A stretch of 13,949 bases of DNA, from NCBI GenBank assembly GCA_017394925.1, contig JAFPWQ010000068.1, positions 1 through 13,949 on the forward strand. The letters are read 5' to 3'. The notes under the pieces were generated by a model. It did not search any database. It saw only the letters and a list, made by a program, of their open reading frames with translations, and was not told where the DNA came from. Positions within the stretch are counted from its first letter, which is position 1; every line of letters starts with the position of its first letter. Origin of the DNA: Synergistaceae bacterium (lineage in GTDB: Bacteria > Synergistota > Synergistia > Synergistales > Aminobacteriaceae). Of the stretch, positions 1 through 6,141 are shown in pieces. The position numbers and the translations under genes are program-made.

Positions 1-912
1 AGGGCTGTATCAATCGGCGGAGATTCAGATACGATTGCGGCGATTGCAGGCTCAATTGCTCAGGGCATGTACGGAATACCGGATGAAATTGAGAAACAAA
101 TTATGCCTCTGCTTGATGATTTCATGAAAAACGAACTTAAACGCTGGGATAATGCTGTACATGGCCATGAAGAAGATAAAACGCCCGTTGAAAAAGTGAA
201 GAACGGAATAACTGAGATGGTCTTCATTCTCGACAGGAGCGGCTCAATGCAGGGACTTGAAAAAGATACGATAGGCGGCTTTAACTCGATGATTGAGAAA
301 CAGAAAGCAGAACCCGGTGAAGCTATTGTGTCTACAGTTCTGTTTGATGATCAGTATGAAGTTCTGCACAACAGAGTAAAGCTCAATGAGATTAACGCAC
401 TGACCGAAAATGATTACTGGGTAAGAGGGAGTACTGCACTTCATGATGCAATAGGCAAAGCGATTACGCACATCGTGAATGTCTACAGGAATTCCAGGCC
501 TGACGAGATACCAGAAAAGACAGTATTCACGATAATAACTGACGGATTAGAGAATGCGAGTCATCAGTACACAGGGCGTGGCATAAAACGCATGATTGAA
601 CACGAAAAAGAAAAATACGGCTGGGAGTTCTTATTCATCGGTGCAAATATGGACGCAATCACTACGGCTGAAAGTCTTGGCATAGGCAGAAACAGAGCCG
701 CAAATTACATGGCCGACAGTGCCGGAACTGGTGCAGTCTTTGCGAGCGTGAACAGGGCAATGCACAGCATGAGATATGAATCAGCCATGACTGAAAGCTG
801 GTGCATGGATATTGATTCAGATTACGAATCAAGAAAGGGACCTGCATTGTTCAGAAGGAATAAGAGACGCAAGAAAGCACAAGCACCTGAAAACGGAAAT
901 AACGAAGAGTAA
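1..912 (+). CDS. ADP-ribosylglycohydrolase / von Willebrand factor A fusion protein (5' partial)
   Basis: The frame is open from base 1 to the TAA at 910-912, so 303 residues are visible and the true start lies upstream of the window. Residues 1-22 contain GGDSDTIAAIAG, the C-terminal metal-binding signature of ADP-ribosylglycohydrolases (DraG/ARH family), whose Asp, Asp and Thr bind divalent metal; the YGIPDEI that follows is also typical of the family end. After a charged linker comes a VWA domain (about residues 70-250) with an intact MIDAS: DRSGS at 78-82, a Thr near 145 in RGSTALHDAIG, and Asp 181 in TDG. The C-terminus is a basic tail (RRNKRRKK) with no membrane segment or signal. The likely role is removal of ADP-ribose from a target, with the VWA domain binding a partner; the target is unknown. 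The Met at base 67 lies inside the hydrolase end and has no clear ribosome binding site, so it is not the start. Confidence 0.85.
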   Translation, partial: RAVSIGGDSDTIAAIAGSIAQGMYGIPDEIEKQIMPLLDDFMKNELKRWDNAVHGHEEDKTPVEKVKNGITEMVFILDRSGSMQGLEKDTIGGFNSMIEKQKAEPGEAIVSTVLFDDQYEVLHNRVKLNEINALTENDYWVRGSTALHDAIGKAITHIVNVYRNSRPDEIPEKTVFTIITDGLENASHQYTGRGIKRMIEHEKEKYGWEFLFIGANMDAITTAESLGIGRNRAANYMADSAGTGAVFASVNRAMHSMRYESAMTESWCMDIDSDYESRKGPALFRRNKRRKKAQAPENGNNEE

Positions 913-925
913 ACGCAAATAGACA

Positions 926-970
926 TGAGGCCGGCGGAGTGAATAAAAATCTGTCAGCCTCAGTTTATAT
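926..970 (+). terminator. weak hairpin between convergent genes
   Basis: TGAGGC at 926-931 pairs perfectly with GCCTCA at 957-962 and is followed by a T-rich stretch (GTTTATATTTT). It sits between the end of the VWA fusion gene and the end of the convergent DUF1622 gene, where a terminator is expected. The 25-base loop and short T-run make this a poor intrinsic terminator, so the call is tentative. Confidence 0.2.
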
Positions 971-972
971 TT

Positions 973-1305
973 TCACTTCAGATTCGCTTCTTCCGTCTTA
1001 ATCTCCCAGTGAATCAAAAACGTTAATGCTCCTCTCAAAACTATAATTGCTCCCAGTATTGCAAGTTCAGACCATTCACGGACAATTACAGTTCTCAATA
1101 CCTCACCGCCGAGTTTAAACTCAAGAGCAAGTGCTATTCCCTTTGCGAGTGTCAGCCTCACATGACTATCACGCTTAATGCAGCCCCATATGCTTTTAGC
1201 TGTCGTAATCATAATCGTACAGACACCGGCAAATTCAAGCGTTAATATTCCTGACTGAACAATGAGCTTGAATACTTCTTCGATTTGATGCAAATATGCG
1301 GCCAT
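973..1305 (-). CDS. DUF1622 family membrane protein
   Basis: This 110-residue protein resembles the DUF1622 family: a hydrophobic segment near residues 16-38 (LEFAGVCTIMITTAKSIW), then RLTLAKGIALALEFKLGGEVLRT written here as RLTLAKGIALALEF plus GGEVLRTV, then a second hydrophobic stretch at about 80-99 (LAILGAIIVLRGALTFLI). The length is normal for the family. The function is unknown; it is predicted to be a small inner-membrane protein. The ATG at 1305 follows a GAGGAGG ribosome binding site 8 bases upstream. That site overlaps the end of the exporter gene 13 bases upstream, so the two genes are probably co-transcribed from the exporter promoter. Whether it assists the exporter is not known. 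Confidence 0.8.
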   Translation of the reverse strand: MAAYLHQIEEVFKLIVQSGILTLEFAGVCTIMITTAKSIWGCIKRDSHVRLTLAKGIALALEFKLGGEVLRTVIVREWSELAILGAIIVLRGALTFLIHWEIKTEEANLK

Positions 1306-1318
1306 GAATAACGCCTCC

Positions 1319-1897
1319 TCATTTCACAATCTGATATGCGCACCATAATAATATAATGCCCATGAGAATATTGAACGGCCTGTAATATTTCTTCAGGAAT
1401 TTCTGCAGCATTCCGCCTGCCGCACCCCATAAAGCCCAGCTCACAGCACTGATTGACATTAAGAACGCAGTATGAAGAATCATGTCATAGAGTGTGCCTC
1501 CTGAAGGGATAATATAAGCCGTAAAAATCGTGATGAGATAAAGAATCACTTTTACGTTCGTAACTGAAAGAATGAATCCGTAAGTGAAACTCAGAGGATG
1601 CGATTCTGAATCTGACGGAACACTCATTGCAATATGATACGCAAGCCAGAGTATATATGCTACACCGATATACTTTAGATATTTTACGAGTTCGGGAGCA
1701 TAAATCGTGAGTTCATGACAGAATAACACGGACACGGTCATTAAACATGCAACACCTGAAGCAATCCCGGAAATAACTTTGCGTCCTGCGGTCCAGCCTC
1801 CGACACTCACGGAATATAACGACATGAGATTATTAGGTCCAGGTGTGAACGTGGTGATTAAAGCATAAGGAAGATAAGAGAGAATGACATTCAGCAA
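1319..1897 (-). CDS. LysE/RhtB family exporter, EamB-like (cysteine / O-acetylserine efflux)
   Basis: This 192-residue integral membrane protein has about six hydrophobic segments and the family signature TPGPNN at residues 18-23. From memory it follows E. coli EamB (YfiK) closely along its length: YALITTFTPGPNN, YILWLAYHIA, VNVKVILYLIT and a final FNILMGIILLWCAYQI. EamB exports cysteine and O-acetylserine, the product and the intermediate of the CysE/CysK pathway. The divergent neighbours here are cysK and cysE, which supports that substrate; sequence alone does not prove it. The start is a TTG at 1897, chosen because AGGAGG lies 9 bases upstream and no ATG is better placed. The same AGGAGGCGTT core precedes the downstream DUF1622 gene. 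Other LysE substrates such as threonine remain possible. Confidence 0.85.
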   Translation of the reverse strand: MLNVILSYLPYALITTFTPGPNNLMSLYSVSVGGWTAGRKVISGIASGVACLMTVSVLFCHELTIYAPELVKYLKYIGVAYILWLAYHIAMSVPSDSESHPLSFTYGFILSVTNVKVILYLITIFTAYIIPSGGTLYDMILHTAFLMSISAVSWALWGAAGGMLQKFLKKYYRPFNILMGIILLWCAYQIVK

Positions 1898-1939
1898 GAT
1901 TAAACGCCTCCTGAAAAAATTTCATGCAAATATATCATA

Positions 1940-1968
1940 TTGATTCAGAGAGTAAAACGTGGCATAAT
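1940..1968 (+). promoter_or_regulatory. sigma-70 type promoter of the leader-cysK-cysE transcript
   Basis: TTGATT at 1940-1945 and CATAAT at 1963-1968 are separated by exactly 17 bases. The expected transcription start is near 1975. This gives about 30 untranslated bases before the leader ORF and about 195 bases before cysK, a layout typical of an attenuated operon. Confidence 0.65.
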
Positions 1969-2007
1969 TCAATAAAAGTAAAATCAAATCATGAAGGTGA
2001 AACAGTA

Positions 2008-2079
2008 ATGCATAGCGTCAATTATTCAAATGCAGTCATCATGAAGGCACTGTGCTGTTGCTGTTGTCTCACGTTCTAA
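2008..2079 (+). CDS. poly-cysteine leader peptide (putative cysteine-sensing attenuator ORF)
   Basis: This 23-codon ORF starts with ATG at 2008 and ends with TAA at 2077-2079. It is preceded by AAGGTGA at 1994-2000, 7 bases before the ATG. The peptide begins MHSVNYSNAV, contains IMKAL, then five consecutive cysteines (codons TGC TGT TGC TGT TGT, 2053-2067), and ends LTF. Five adjacent codons for a rare amino acid in a short translated leader, upstream of the genes that make that amino acid, is the classic layout of an attenuation leader. Poly-cysteine upstream ORFs that act this way are known from mycobacteria and other actinobacteria. Here it lies about 30 bases after a good promoter and 90 bases before cysK. 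The inferred role is that low Cys-tRNA stalls the ribosome at the run and allows cysK-cysE expression. The downstream mechanism (Rho or translational) is not settled by the sequence. Confidence 0.8.
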   Translation: MHSVNYSNAVIMKALCCCCCLTF

Positions 2080-2153
2080 AACATTCACACTAACTTACGC
2101 GCTCATATTTTCATTTTCATTTTCACACACAATCATAAACTCTTATATTCACA
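2080..2153 (+). promoter_or_regulatory. G-poor, C/U/A-rich leader between the poly-Cys ORF and cysK
   Basis: This stretch contains about 20 C but only two G, with repeated TTTTCA units followed by CACACAATCA. It cannot fold stably, and no GC hairpin with a T-run is present. A long unstructured C-over-G bubble is typical of Rho loading (rut) regions, so Rho-dependent attenuation is one plausible mechanism. An alternative is translational control: GTCTC at 2066-2070, just after the Cys codons, could pair weakly with GAGAT at 2159-2163 over the cysK ribosome binding site. Both are inference. Confidence 0.45.
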
Positions 2154-2169
2154 AAGGAGAGATTAATAC

Positions 2170-3102
2170 ATGTCGAAGATTTACGAATCGATTGACCAGT
2201 TAATCGGACGGACACCATTGCTTGAACTTTCACGGATTGAGAAGCATTTTGACCTGAAAGCAAAAATTTTAGCCAAGCTGGAATATTTTAATCCTGCAGG
2301 AAGCGTTAAGGACAGAATCGCGAAGGCCATGATTGACGATGCAGAATCAGACGGCAGACTCAAGCCCGGCAGTGTCATAATCGAACCCACAAGCGGCAAT
2401 ACAGGCATAGGGTTATCGTCAGTAGCGGCCTCACGGGGATATAGAATCATAATCGTAATGCCCGAAACAATGTCAGTAGAACGCAGGCAGTTAATGAAAG
2501 CATACGGAGCAGAACTCGTTCTGACTGAAGGCAGCAAAGGCATGAAGGGCGCAATTGAAAAGGCATCAGAACTTGCAGAAGAAATTCCTGACAGTTTCAT
2601 TGCCGGTCAGTTCGTTAATCCATCGAACCCGAAAATACACCGTGAGACTACCGGCCCGGAAATATGGAATGACACGGACGGCCATGTTGATATATTCATT
2701 GCGGGTGTAGGTACAGGAGGAACACTCACAGGAACGGGTGAATATCTGAAGTCAAAGAATCCGAATGTCAAAGTGATTGCTGTTGAGCCTTACGGATCGC
2801 CGGTGTTATCAGCAGGACGTTCAGGTGCGCATAAGATTCAGGGTATCGGTGCGGGATTTGTTCCTGAAGTCCTGAACACGAGAATTTACGATGAGATTAT
2901 CACGGTCAAAGATGAAGACGCATTCAGAACAGGAAAATTAATCGGCCGCATTGAAGGTTTTCTTGCGGGTATTTCATCAGGAGCTGCCGTTTATGCCGCC
3001 GTTGAAGTCGCGAAGAGACCAGAGAATGCCGGAAAGAATATAGCCGTGATTCTGCCGGATACAGGAGAACGTTATCTTTCAACTACGATGTTTTCGGATT
3101 AG
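2170..3102 (+). CDS. cysK: cysteine synthase A (O-acetylserine sulfhydrylase)
   Basis: This enzyme replaces the acetyl group of O-acetyl-L-serine with sulfide to give L-cysteine, using pyridoxal phosphate in the cytoplasm. The 310 residues match the usual length. Seen in order: the Schiff-base lysine K47 in NPAGSVKDR, the substrate loop PTSGNTG at 73-79, the phosphate-binding loop GVGTGGT at 179-185, the CysK-type HKIQGIGAGFVP at 221-232, the cofactor serine S270 in GISSGAA, and PDTGERYLST near the C-terminus. All key residues are present. The ATG follows AAGGAGA with a 9-10 base spacer. It is the first large gene after the poly-cysteine leader, and cysE follows 9 bases later, so cysteine supply probably controls both. 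The HKIQGIGAGF signature favours CysK over cystathionine beta-synthase. Confidence 0.96.
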   Translation: MSKIYESIDQLIGRTPLLELSRIEKHFDLKAKILAKLEYFNPAGSVKDRIAKAMIDDAESDGRLKPGSVIIEPTSGNTGIGLSSVAASRGYRIIIVMPETMSVERRQLMKAYGAELVLTEGSKGMKGAIEKASELAEEIPDSFIAGQFVNPSNPKIHRETTGPEIWNDTDGHVDIFIAGVGTGGTLTGTGEYLKSKNPNVKVIAVEPYGSPVLSAGRSGAHKIQGIGAGFVPEVLNTRIYDEIITVKDEDAFRTGKLIGRIEGFLAGISSGAAVYAAVEVAKRPENAGKNIAVILPDTGERYLSTTMFSD

Positions 3103-3111
3103 AATATAAAC

Positions 3112-3915
3112 ATGAATATTGACGAGGCATTAAGATTTGCAGAGTCAGAACTTGAAGCTGTAACTTCACAGGATGAAATTAACTACAACGGCACGAGGGA
3201 ACTTGCAGAAGAAGGATTCAGGAAGATACTTGCGGCCATGTTCCCGATGCACATGGATCATGAATGCGATTCAATTGCACATAATCTCATGCTTGCGGCA
3301 AAAAATTTATGCAGATCTGTCGCAAAGGCTCTCAATGATAAAGTGAAGGCTGAATATTACGTTGCTGAATTAATATCGCGTCTTCCGTCCATAAGAAATA
3401 AATTAGAGACGGATATAATTGCGGCTTATCGCGGAGACCCTGCCGCACGTAACACTGACGAAGTGATTCTTGCTTATCCTGCATTTACGGCAATCAGTGC
3501 ATACCGTGTTGCTCATGAGCTTTTTATTCTGAATGTGCCGTTAATCCCTAGAATCATAACTGAATATGCGCATCGTCTGACCGGCATTGATATACATCCG
3601 GGCGCGACAATCGGCGAATATTTTTTCATTGATCACGGAACAGGAGTAGTAATCGGTGAGACATCGACAATCGGGGACAGAGTGAAGATCTACCAGAATG
3701 TAACGATAGGGGCAAAAAGTTTTGACGCTGCGCCTGACGGATCACTCGTTAAGGGCATCAAGAGACACCCGGATATTGGGAATGACGTTGTGATTTATGC
3801 AGGGGCAACGATTCTTGGAGGTGATACGAGAATCGGCGATAAATGCGTCATCGGGGGCAATGTCTGGCTGACGCATTCAGTTAATGCCGGTGAAGTTGTT
3901 GTGAACGAGCGATAA
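3112..3915 (+). CDS. cysE: serine O-acetyltransferase
   Basis: This enzyme transfers acetyl from acetyl-CoA to L-serine, giving the O-acetylserine used by CysK. The 267 residues comprise a helical N-terminal half and a left-handed beta-helix of hexapeptide repeats from about 159. Catalytic candidates by comparison with E. coli CysE are D160 in DIHPGA, H175 in IDHGTGVVIGET and H219 in IKRHPDIG; all are present. The N-terminal region is longer than in the shortest Gram-positive forms and resembles EpsC-type enzymes. The protein ends VVVNER; whether the short C-terminal tail binds CysK cannot be seen. No clear ribosome binding site lies in the 9-base gap after cysK, so translation is probably coupled to it. 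The gene meets the convergent glycosyltransferase with a 9-base gap. Confidence 0.94.
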   Translation: MNIDEALRFAESELEAVTSQDEINYNGTRELAEEGFRKILAAMFPMHMDHECDSIAHNLMLAAKNLCRSVAKALNDKVKAEYYVAELISRLPSIRNKLETDIIAAYRGDPAARNTDEVILAYPAFTAISAYRVAHELFILNVPLIPRIITEYAHRLTGIDIHPGATIGEYFFIDHGTGVVIGETSTIGDRVKIYQNVTIGAKSFDAAPDGSLVKGIKRHPDIGNDVVIYAGATILGGDTRIGDKCVIGGNVWLTHSVNAGEVVVNER

Positions 3916-3937
3916 AAATAAAACTCAGACGTTCACA
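3900..3937. repeat. 8-bp perfect inverted repeat across convergent gene ends
   Basis: TGTGAACG at 3900-3907 and CGTTCACA at 3930-3937 are perfect inverted copies around a 22-base AT-rich centre that contains both stop codons. It could act as a bidirectional transcription barrier between cysE and the glycosyltransferase, but there is no long T-run on either side. Confidence 0.4.
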
Positions 3938-5013
3938 TAGCGTTTATATACGTTAAGAGTTTTTGCGGCTGATATTTCGGGAGTGAAATTTTCTTTAAGC
4001 ATTTTGAGTGAGTTATCAGCAATTATTTTTCTTTCTTCATTCCCGATTTCCAGCATTTTAAGCATCATGGCCGCAAAACTTTCGGGGTTATCTTTTTTTG
4101 CGACGAGTCCGTTATTGCATTCAGGCGAAATTATTTCTGTGAAAGGCTCAATGTCAGACACGACAGCGGGAAGTCCGGACGCAATAGCTTCGAGTAATGC
4201 GATACTGAAACCTTCTTCGCGTGAGGGCATGACGAAAATATCCGAAGCCCAGAGCCATTTACGGACATCTTCAACGAATTCACTAGGCATTATGATATTC
4301 ACACCTAATTCATTTGCGAGCCTGAGGTAATATTCAAGCATTCCCTTTTCGCCTCCTCCGCCGATAATCGCAAGACTTAATTTTTCATTGCCCCGATAAG
4401 ACCTGCACACTTCAGCGAATGACTTTATCAGAATATCGAAGCCTTTTCTGTGAACATAAATTCCCATTCCCGAAAATAATATTTCATTTTCACTGAGACC
4501 CAGAACTTTCCGAAACTCTTTGCGTTTTGATTCATCGCGTGAAAATTTATGCGTGTCTGCCGGATTATGTATCACAGTAATTTTTTCTGGATTTATTCCC
4601 TGAGAGTTAATCATGTAATTTTTGAGCCATTCAGCACAGGCTATACAGTGAGAGGCATTCACGTAATATTTTGCTTTTGCTGGTTTATCGAACGTGCTTA
4701 TGACCGGGACTTTATGATATTCCTTCCAGAAGCCCGCAATGCCTGCCGCAGATGATAATCTTGTGTGAATAATATCCGGCGAAAATTCGCGAACTATCTT
4801 CATGAATCCCGGCGACAAAAACGGAATGCCTGCAATTAAAGGTCTCCATGTGAAAACCTGAATATTATTCTGTTTTGCTTCGTGTTCAATTTTTCCGTTC
4901 GGGCGGCATAATAAAGCCTGCTCAATATTGAATGCCTCAAGCGATTTTATGTGCGCAATATAAGGTCTTAACCATGAAATATGATCTGCATCGACATAAT
5001 GAAGAACTCTCAT
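3925..5013 (-). CDS. GT4 family glycosyltransferase
   Basis: This 362-residue GT-B fold enzyme is expected to transfer a sugar from a nucleotide-sugar donor to a glycan acceptor at the inner face of the membrane. The N-terminal domain begins MRVLHYVDADH. The C-terminal donor domain carries GIYVHRKGFDILIKSF and IIGGGGEK, then the retaining-GT signature PSREEGFSIALLEAIASGLP with the E-x7-E pair. No signal peptide is visible. The start is the ATG at 5013 because GGAG lies 11 bases upstream; a GTG four codons earlier would overlap that site. The sugar and acceptor cannot be assigned. Its divergent neighbours (DUF115 protein, then a TylF-like gene) point to surface polysaccharide or protein glycosylation. 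Confidence 0.85.
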   Translation of the reverse strand: MRVLHYVDADHISWLRPYIAHIKSLEAFNIEQALLCRPNGKIEHEAKQNNIQVFTWRPLIAGIPFLSPGFMKIVREFSPDIIHTRLSSAAGIAGFWKEYHKVPVISTFDKPAKAKYYVNASHCIACAEWLKNYMINSQGINPEKITVIHNPADTHKFSRDESKRKEFRKVLGLSENEILFSGMGIYVHRKGFDILIKSFAEVCRSYRGNEKLSLAIIGGGGEKGMLEYYLRLANELGVNIIMPSEFVEDVRKWLWASDIFVMPSREEGFSIALLEAIASGLPAVVSDIEPFTEIISPECNNGLVAKKDNPESFAAMMLKMLEIGNEERKIIADNSLKMLKENFTPEISAAKTLNVYKRYVNV

Positions 5014-5018
5014 GTGAA

Positions 5019-5047
5019 ATAACACTCCGGGTACTTATTGATATAAT
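5019..5047 (+). promoter_or_regulatory. promoter for the DUF115 gene
   Basis: ATAACA at 5019-5024 and a perfect TATAAT at 5042-5047 are spaced by 17 bases, 35 bases before the DUF115 start codon. The element overlaps the divergent glycosyltransferase promoter. Confidence 0.5.
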
Positions 5048-5054
5048 AGCAAAA

Positions 5055-5082
5055 ATTTTAGCAGATAAGGATTTAACATCAA
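5055..5082 (-). promoter_or_regulatory. promoter for the glycosyltransferase gene
   Basis: On the minus strand TTGATG (5082-5077) and TAAAAT (5060-5055) are spaced by 16 bases, about 40 bases before the ATG at 5013. The two divergent promoters share this roughly 70-base gap, so they may compete. Confidence 0.45.
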
Positions 5083-5913
5083 ATGTATAAATTTCGGGAC
5101 AGCCGTATATATCCGTTCGTAAGGAATATCAGCAGAAAGATTGAAAAAGGGATAAAGCGCATTGTGAACATGAACCGTTTTAATAACGGGAGTGCAGAGA
5201 TAAAGAAATATAAAAATTTTTACGAAGGCAGACGGTGTTTTATTATTGGGAACGGTCCGAGCCTGACGGTGAAAGATTTAGAGAAAATAAAAGCACACGG
5301 TGAAATATCAATAGCATCGAACAGTATATATAATTTATTCGGTGTTACAGAGTGGAGGCCGGATATATATACAGTTCATGATTTCCAGGAGATAAAGAAG
5401 ACGCGTGAAAAAATTTCAGCGGTTGAATGTGAACTTAAAATTATAGCGATGAGTGCGGCCGGAAGAATTTATGACATTGACCGTGCAGTTTTAATCAGGC
5501 TCATAGAACCGTGTGAACCAGTACAATTCTCTGATGATATTTCCAGATGCGTTTATGACGGCGGAACTGTTACGTATGTGAGTATTCAGTGTGCGGCCTA
5601 TATGGGATTCAGAGAGATAATTTTACTGGGAGTAGATCATTCATTTGCGAGGGAACAGACGAAGGACGGCAGAATCACAGTCAGAAATGAAATAAAGAAT
5701 CACTTTCAGAATTACCAGACTGAAAATTTCTGGGGCAATGGTCAGAAAGACGAAGAAGCCGTAGTATTCCCTTTGGACTTTGCGACTGATGCGTTTATTG
5801 CGGCAAAAAATTATACTGATGAACACGGAATTAGAATCTTAAATGCTACGAGGGGCGGAAAACTTGAAGTCTTTGAGAGAATTGATTTTGATTCGCTGTT
5901 CAATGCAGAATGA
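5083..5913 (+). CDS. DUF115 / MptE-like family protein, probable glycan-related
   Basis: This 276-residue protein has a basic N-terminus of about 40 residues, then CFIIGNGPSL at 52-61, a nucleotide-binding-like loop typical of the DUF115 (6-hydroxymethylpterin pyrophosphokinase MptE-like) fold. The second hallmark is DGGTVTYVSIQC at about 159-170, followed by GFREIILLGVDHSF at about 175-188. Bacterial members of this family commonly sit in surface-glycan or flagellin-glycosylation loci and resemble sialyltransferase-type folds; a pterin role is unlikely here. The neighbouring glycosyltransferase and methyltransferase support a glycan role. A weak TAAGGA lies 11 bases before the ATG. The exact reaction is unknown. 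Confidence 0.75.
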   Translation: MYKFRDSRIYPFVRNISRKIEKGIKRIVNMNRFNNGSAEIKKYKNFYEGRRCFIIGNGPSLTVKDLEKIKAHGEISIASNSIYNLFGVTEWRPDIYTVHDFQEIKKTREKISAVECELKIIAMSAAGRIYDIDRAVLIRLIEPCEPVQFSDDISRCVYDGGTVTYVSIQCAAYMGFREIILLGVDHSFAREQTKDGRITVRNEIKNHFQNYQTENFWGNGQKDEEAVVFPLDFATDAFIAAKNYTDEHGIRILNATRGGKLEVFERIDFDSLFNAE

Positions 5914-5955
5914 TTATATGCTAAAATATCATACATGAAAGATTCAATAAAACAC

Positions 5956-5984
5956 TTGACAAGAACAATATTAGTCAGTAAAAC
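5956..5984 (+). promoter_or_regulatory. putative promoter in the 228-base gap before the TylF-like gene
   Basis: A consensus TTGACA at 5956-5961 is followed 17 bases later by TAAAAC at 5979-5984. The gap 5914-6141 otherwise holds only AT-rich sequence with a short direct repeat GGTCATCGGTCAT near 5986-5998. A 66-codon open frame there lacks a ribosome binding site and resembles nothing I recognise, so I do not call it a gene. Confidence 0.4.
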
Positions 5985-6141
5985 CGGTCATCGGTCATTG
6001 GTATGTTATTGTCATTTAACCTGTCATAATTATTCACAAAGTAAACACGGAAAAACAAATCAAATAAATCATAAAAAACATTTTGCCCTGTCGTATTTAT
6101 TGCGGCGGGGTAATTTGTCATGTCTGGAGATATAAGCAAAG

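Noticed and set aside
67..912. Calling the VWA gene as a complete gene starting at Met 67
   Set aside because: The frame continues upstream to base 1 and the upstream codons encode a conserved ADP-ribosylglycohydrolase motif, so this Met is internal.
2080..2169. A T-box or SAM-type riboswitch before cysK
   Set aside because: The region is nearly free of G and cannot form the conserved stems of either; the leader ORF explains the layout better.
2181..2600. Long open frame antisense to cysK, and similar antisense frames in eno and secD
   Set aside because: They mirror strongly conserved genes on the other strand, lack ribosome binding sites and encode no known motifs.
5986..5999. GGTCATCGGTCAT direct repeat as a start of a repeat array
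   Set aside because: Only two adjacent copies with loose echoes of GTCAT nearby; no regular spacing and no CRISPR-like structure.
5935..6135. A 66-codon open frame in the gap before the TylF-like gene
   Set aside because: No ribosome binding site, no recognisable motif, composition like noncoding AT-rich DNA, and a likely promoter lies inside it.
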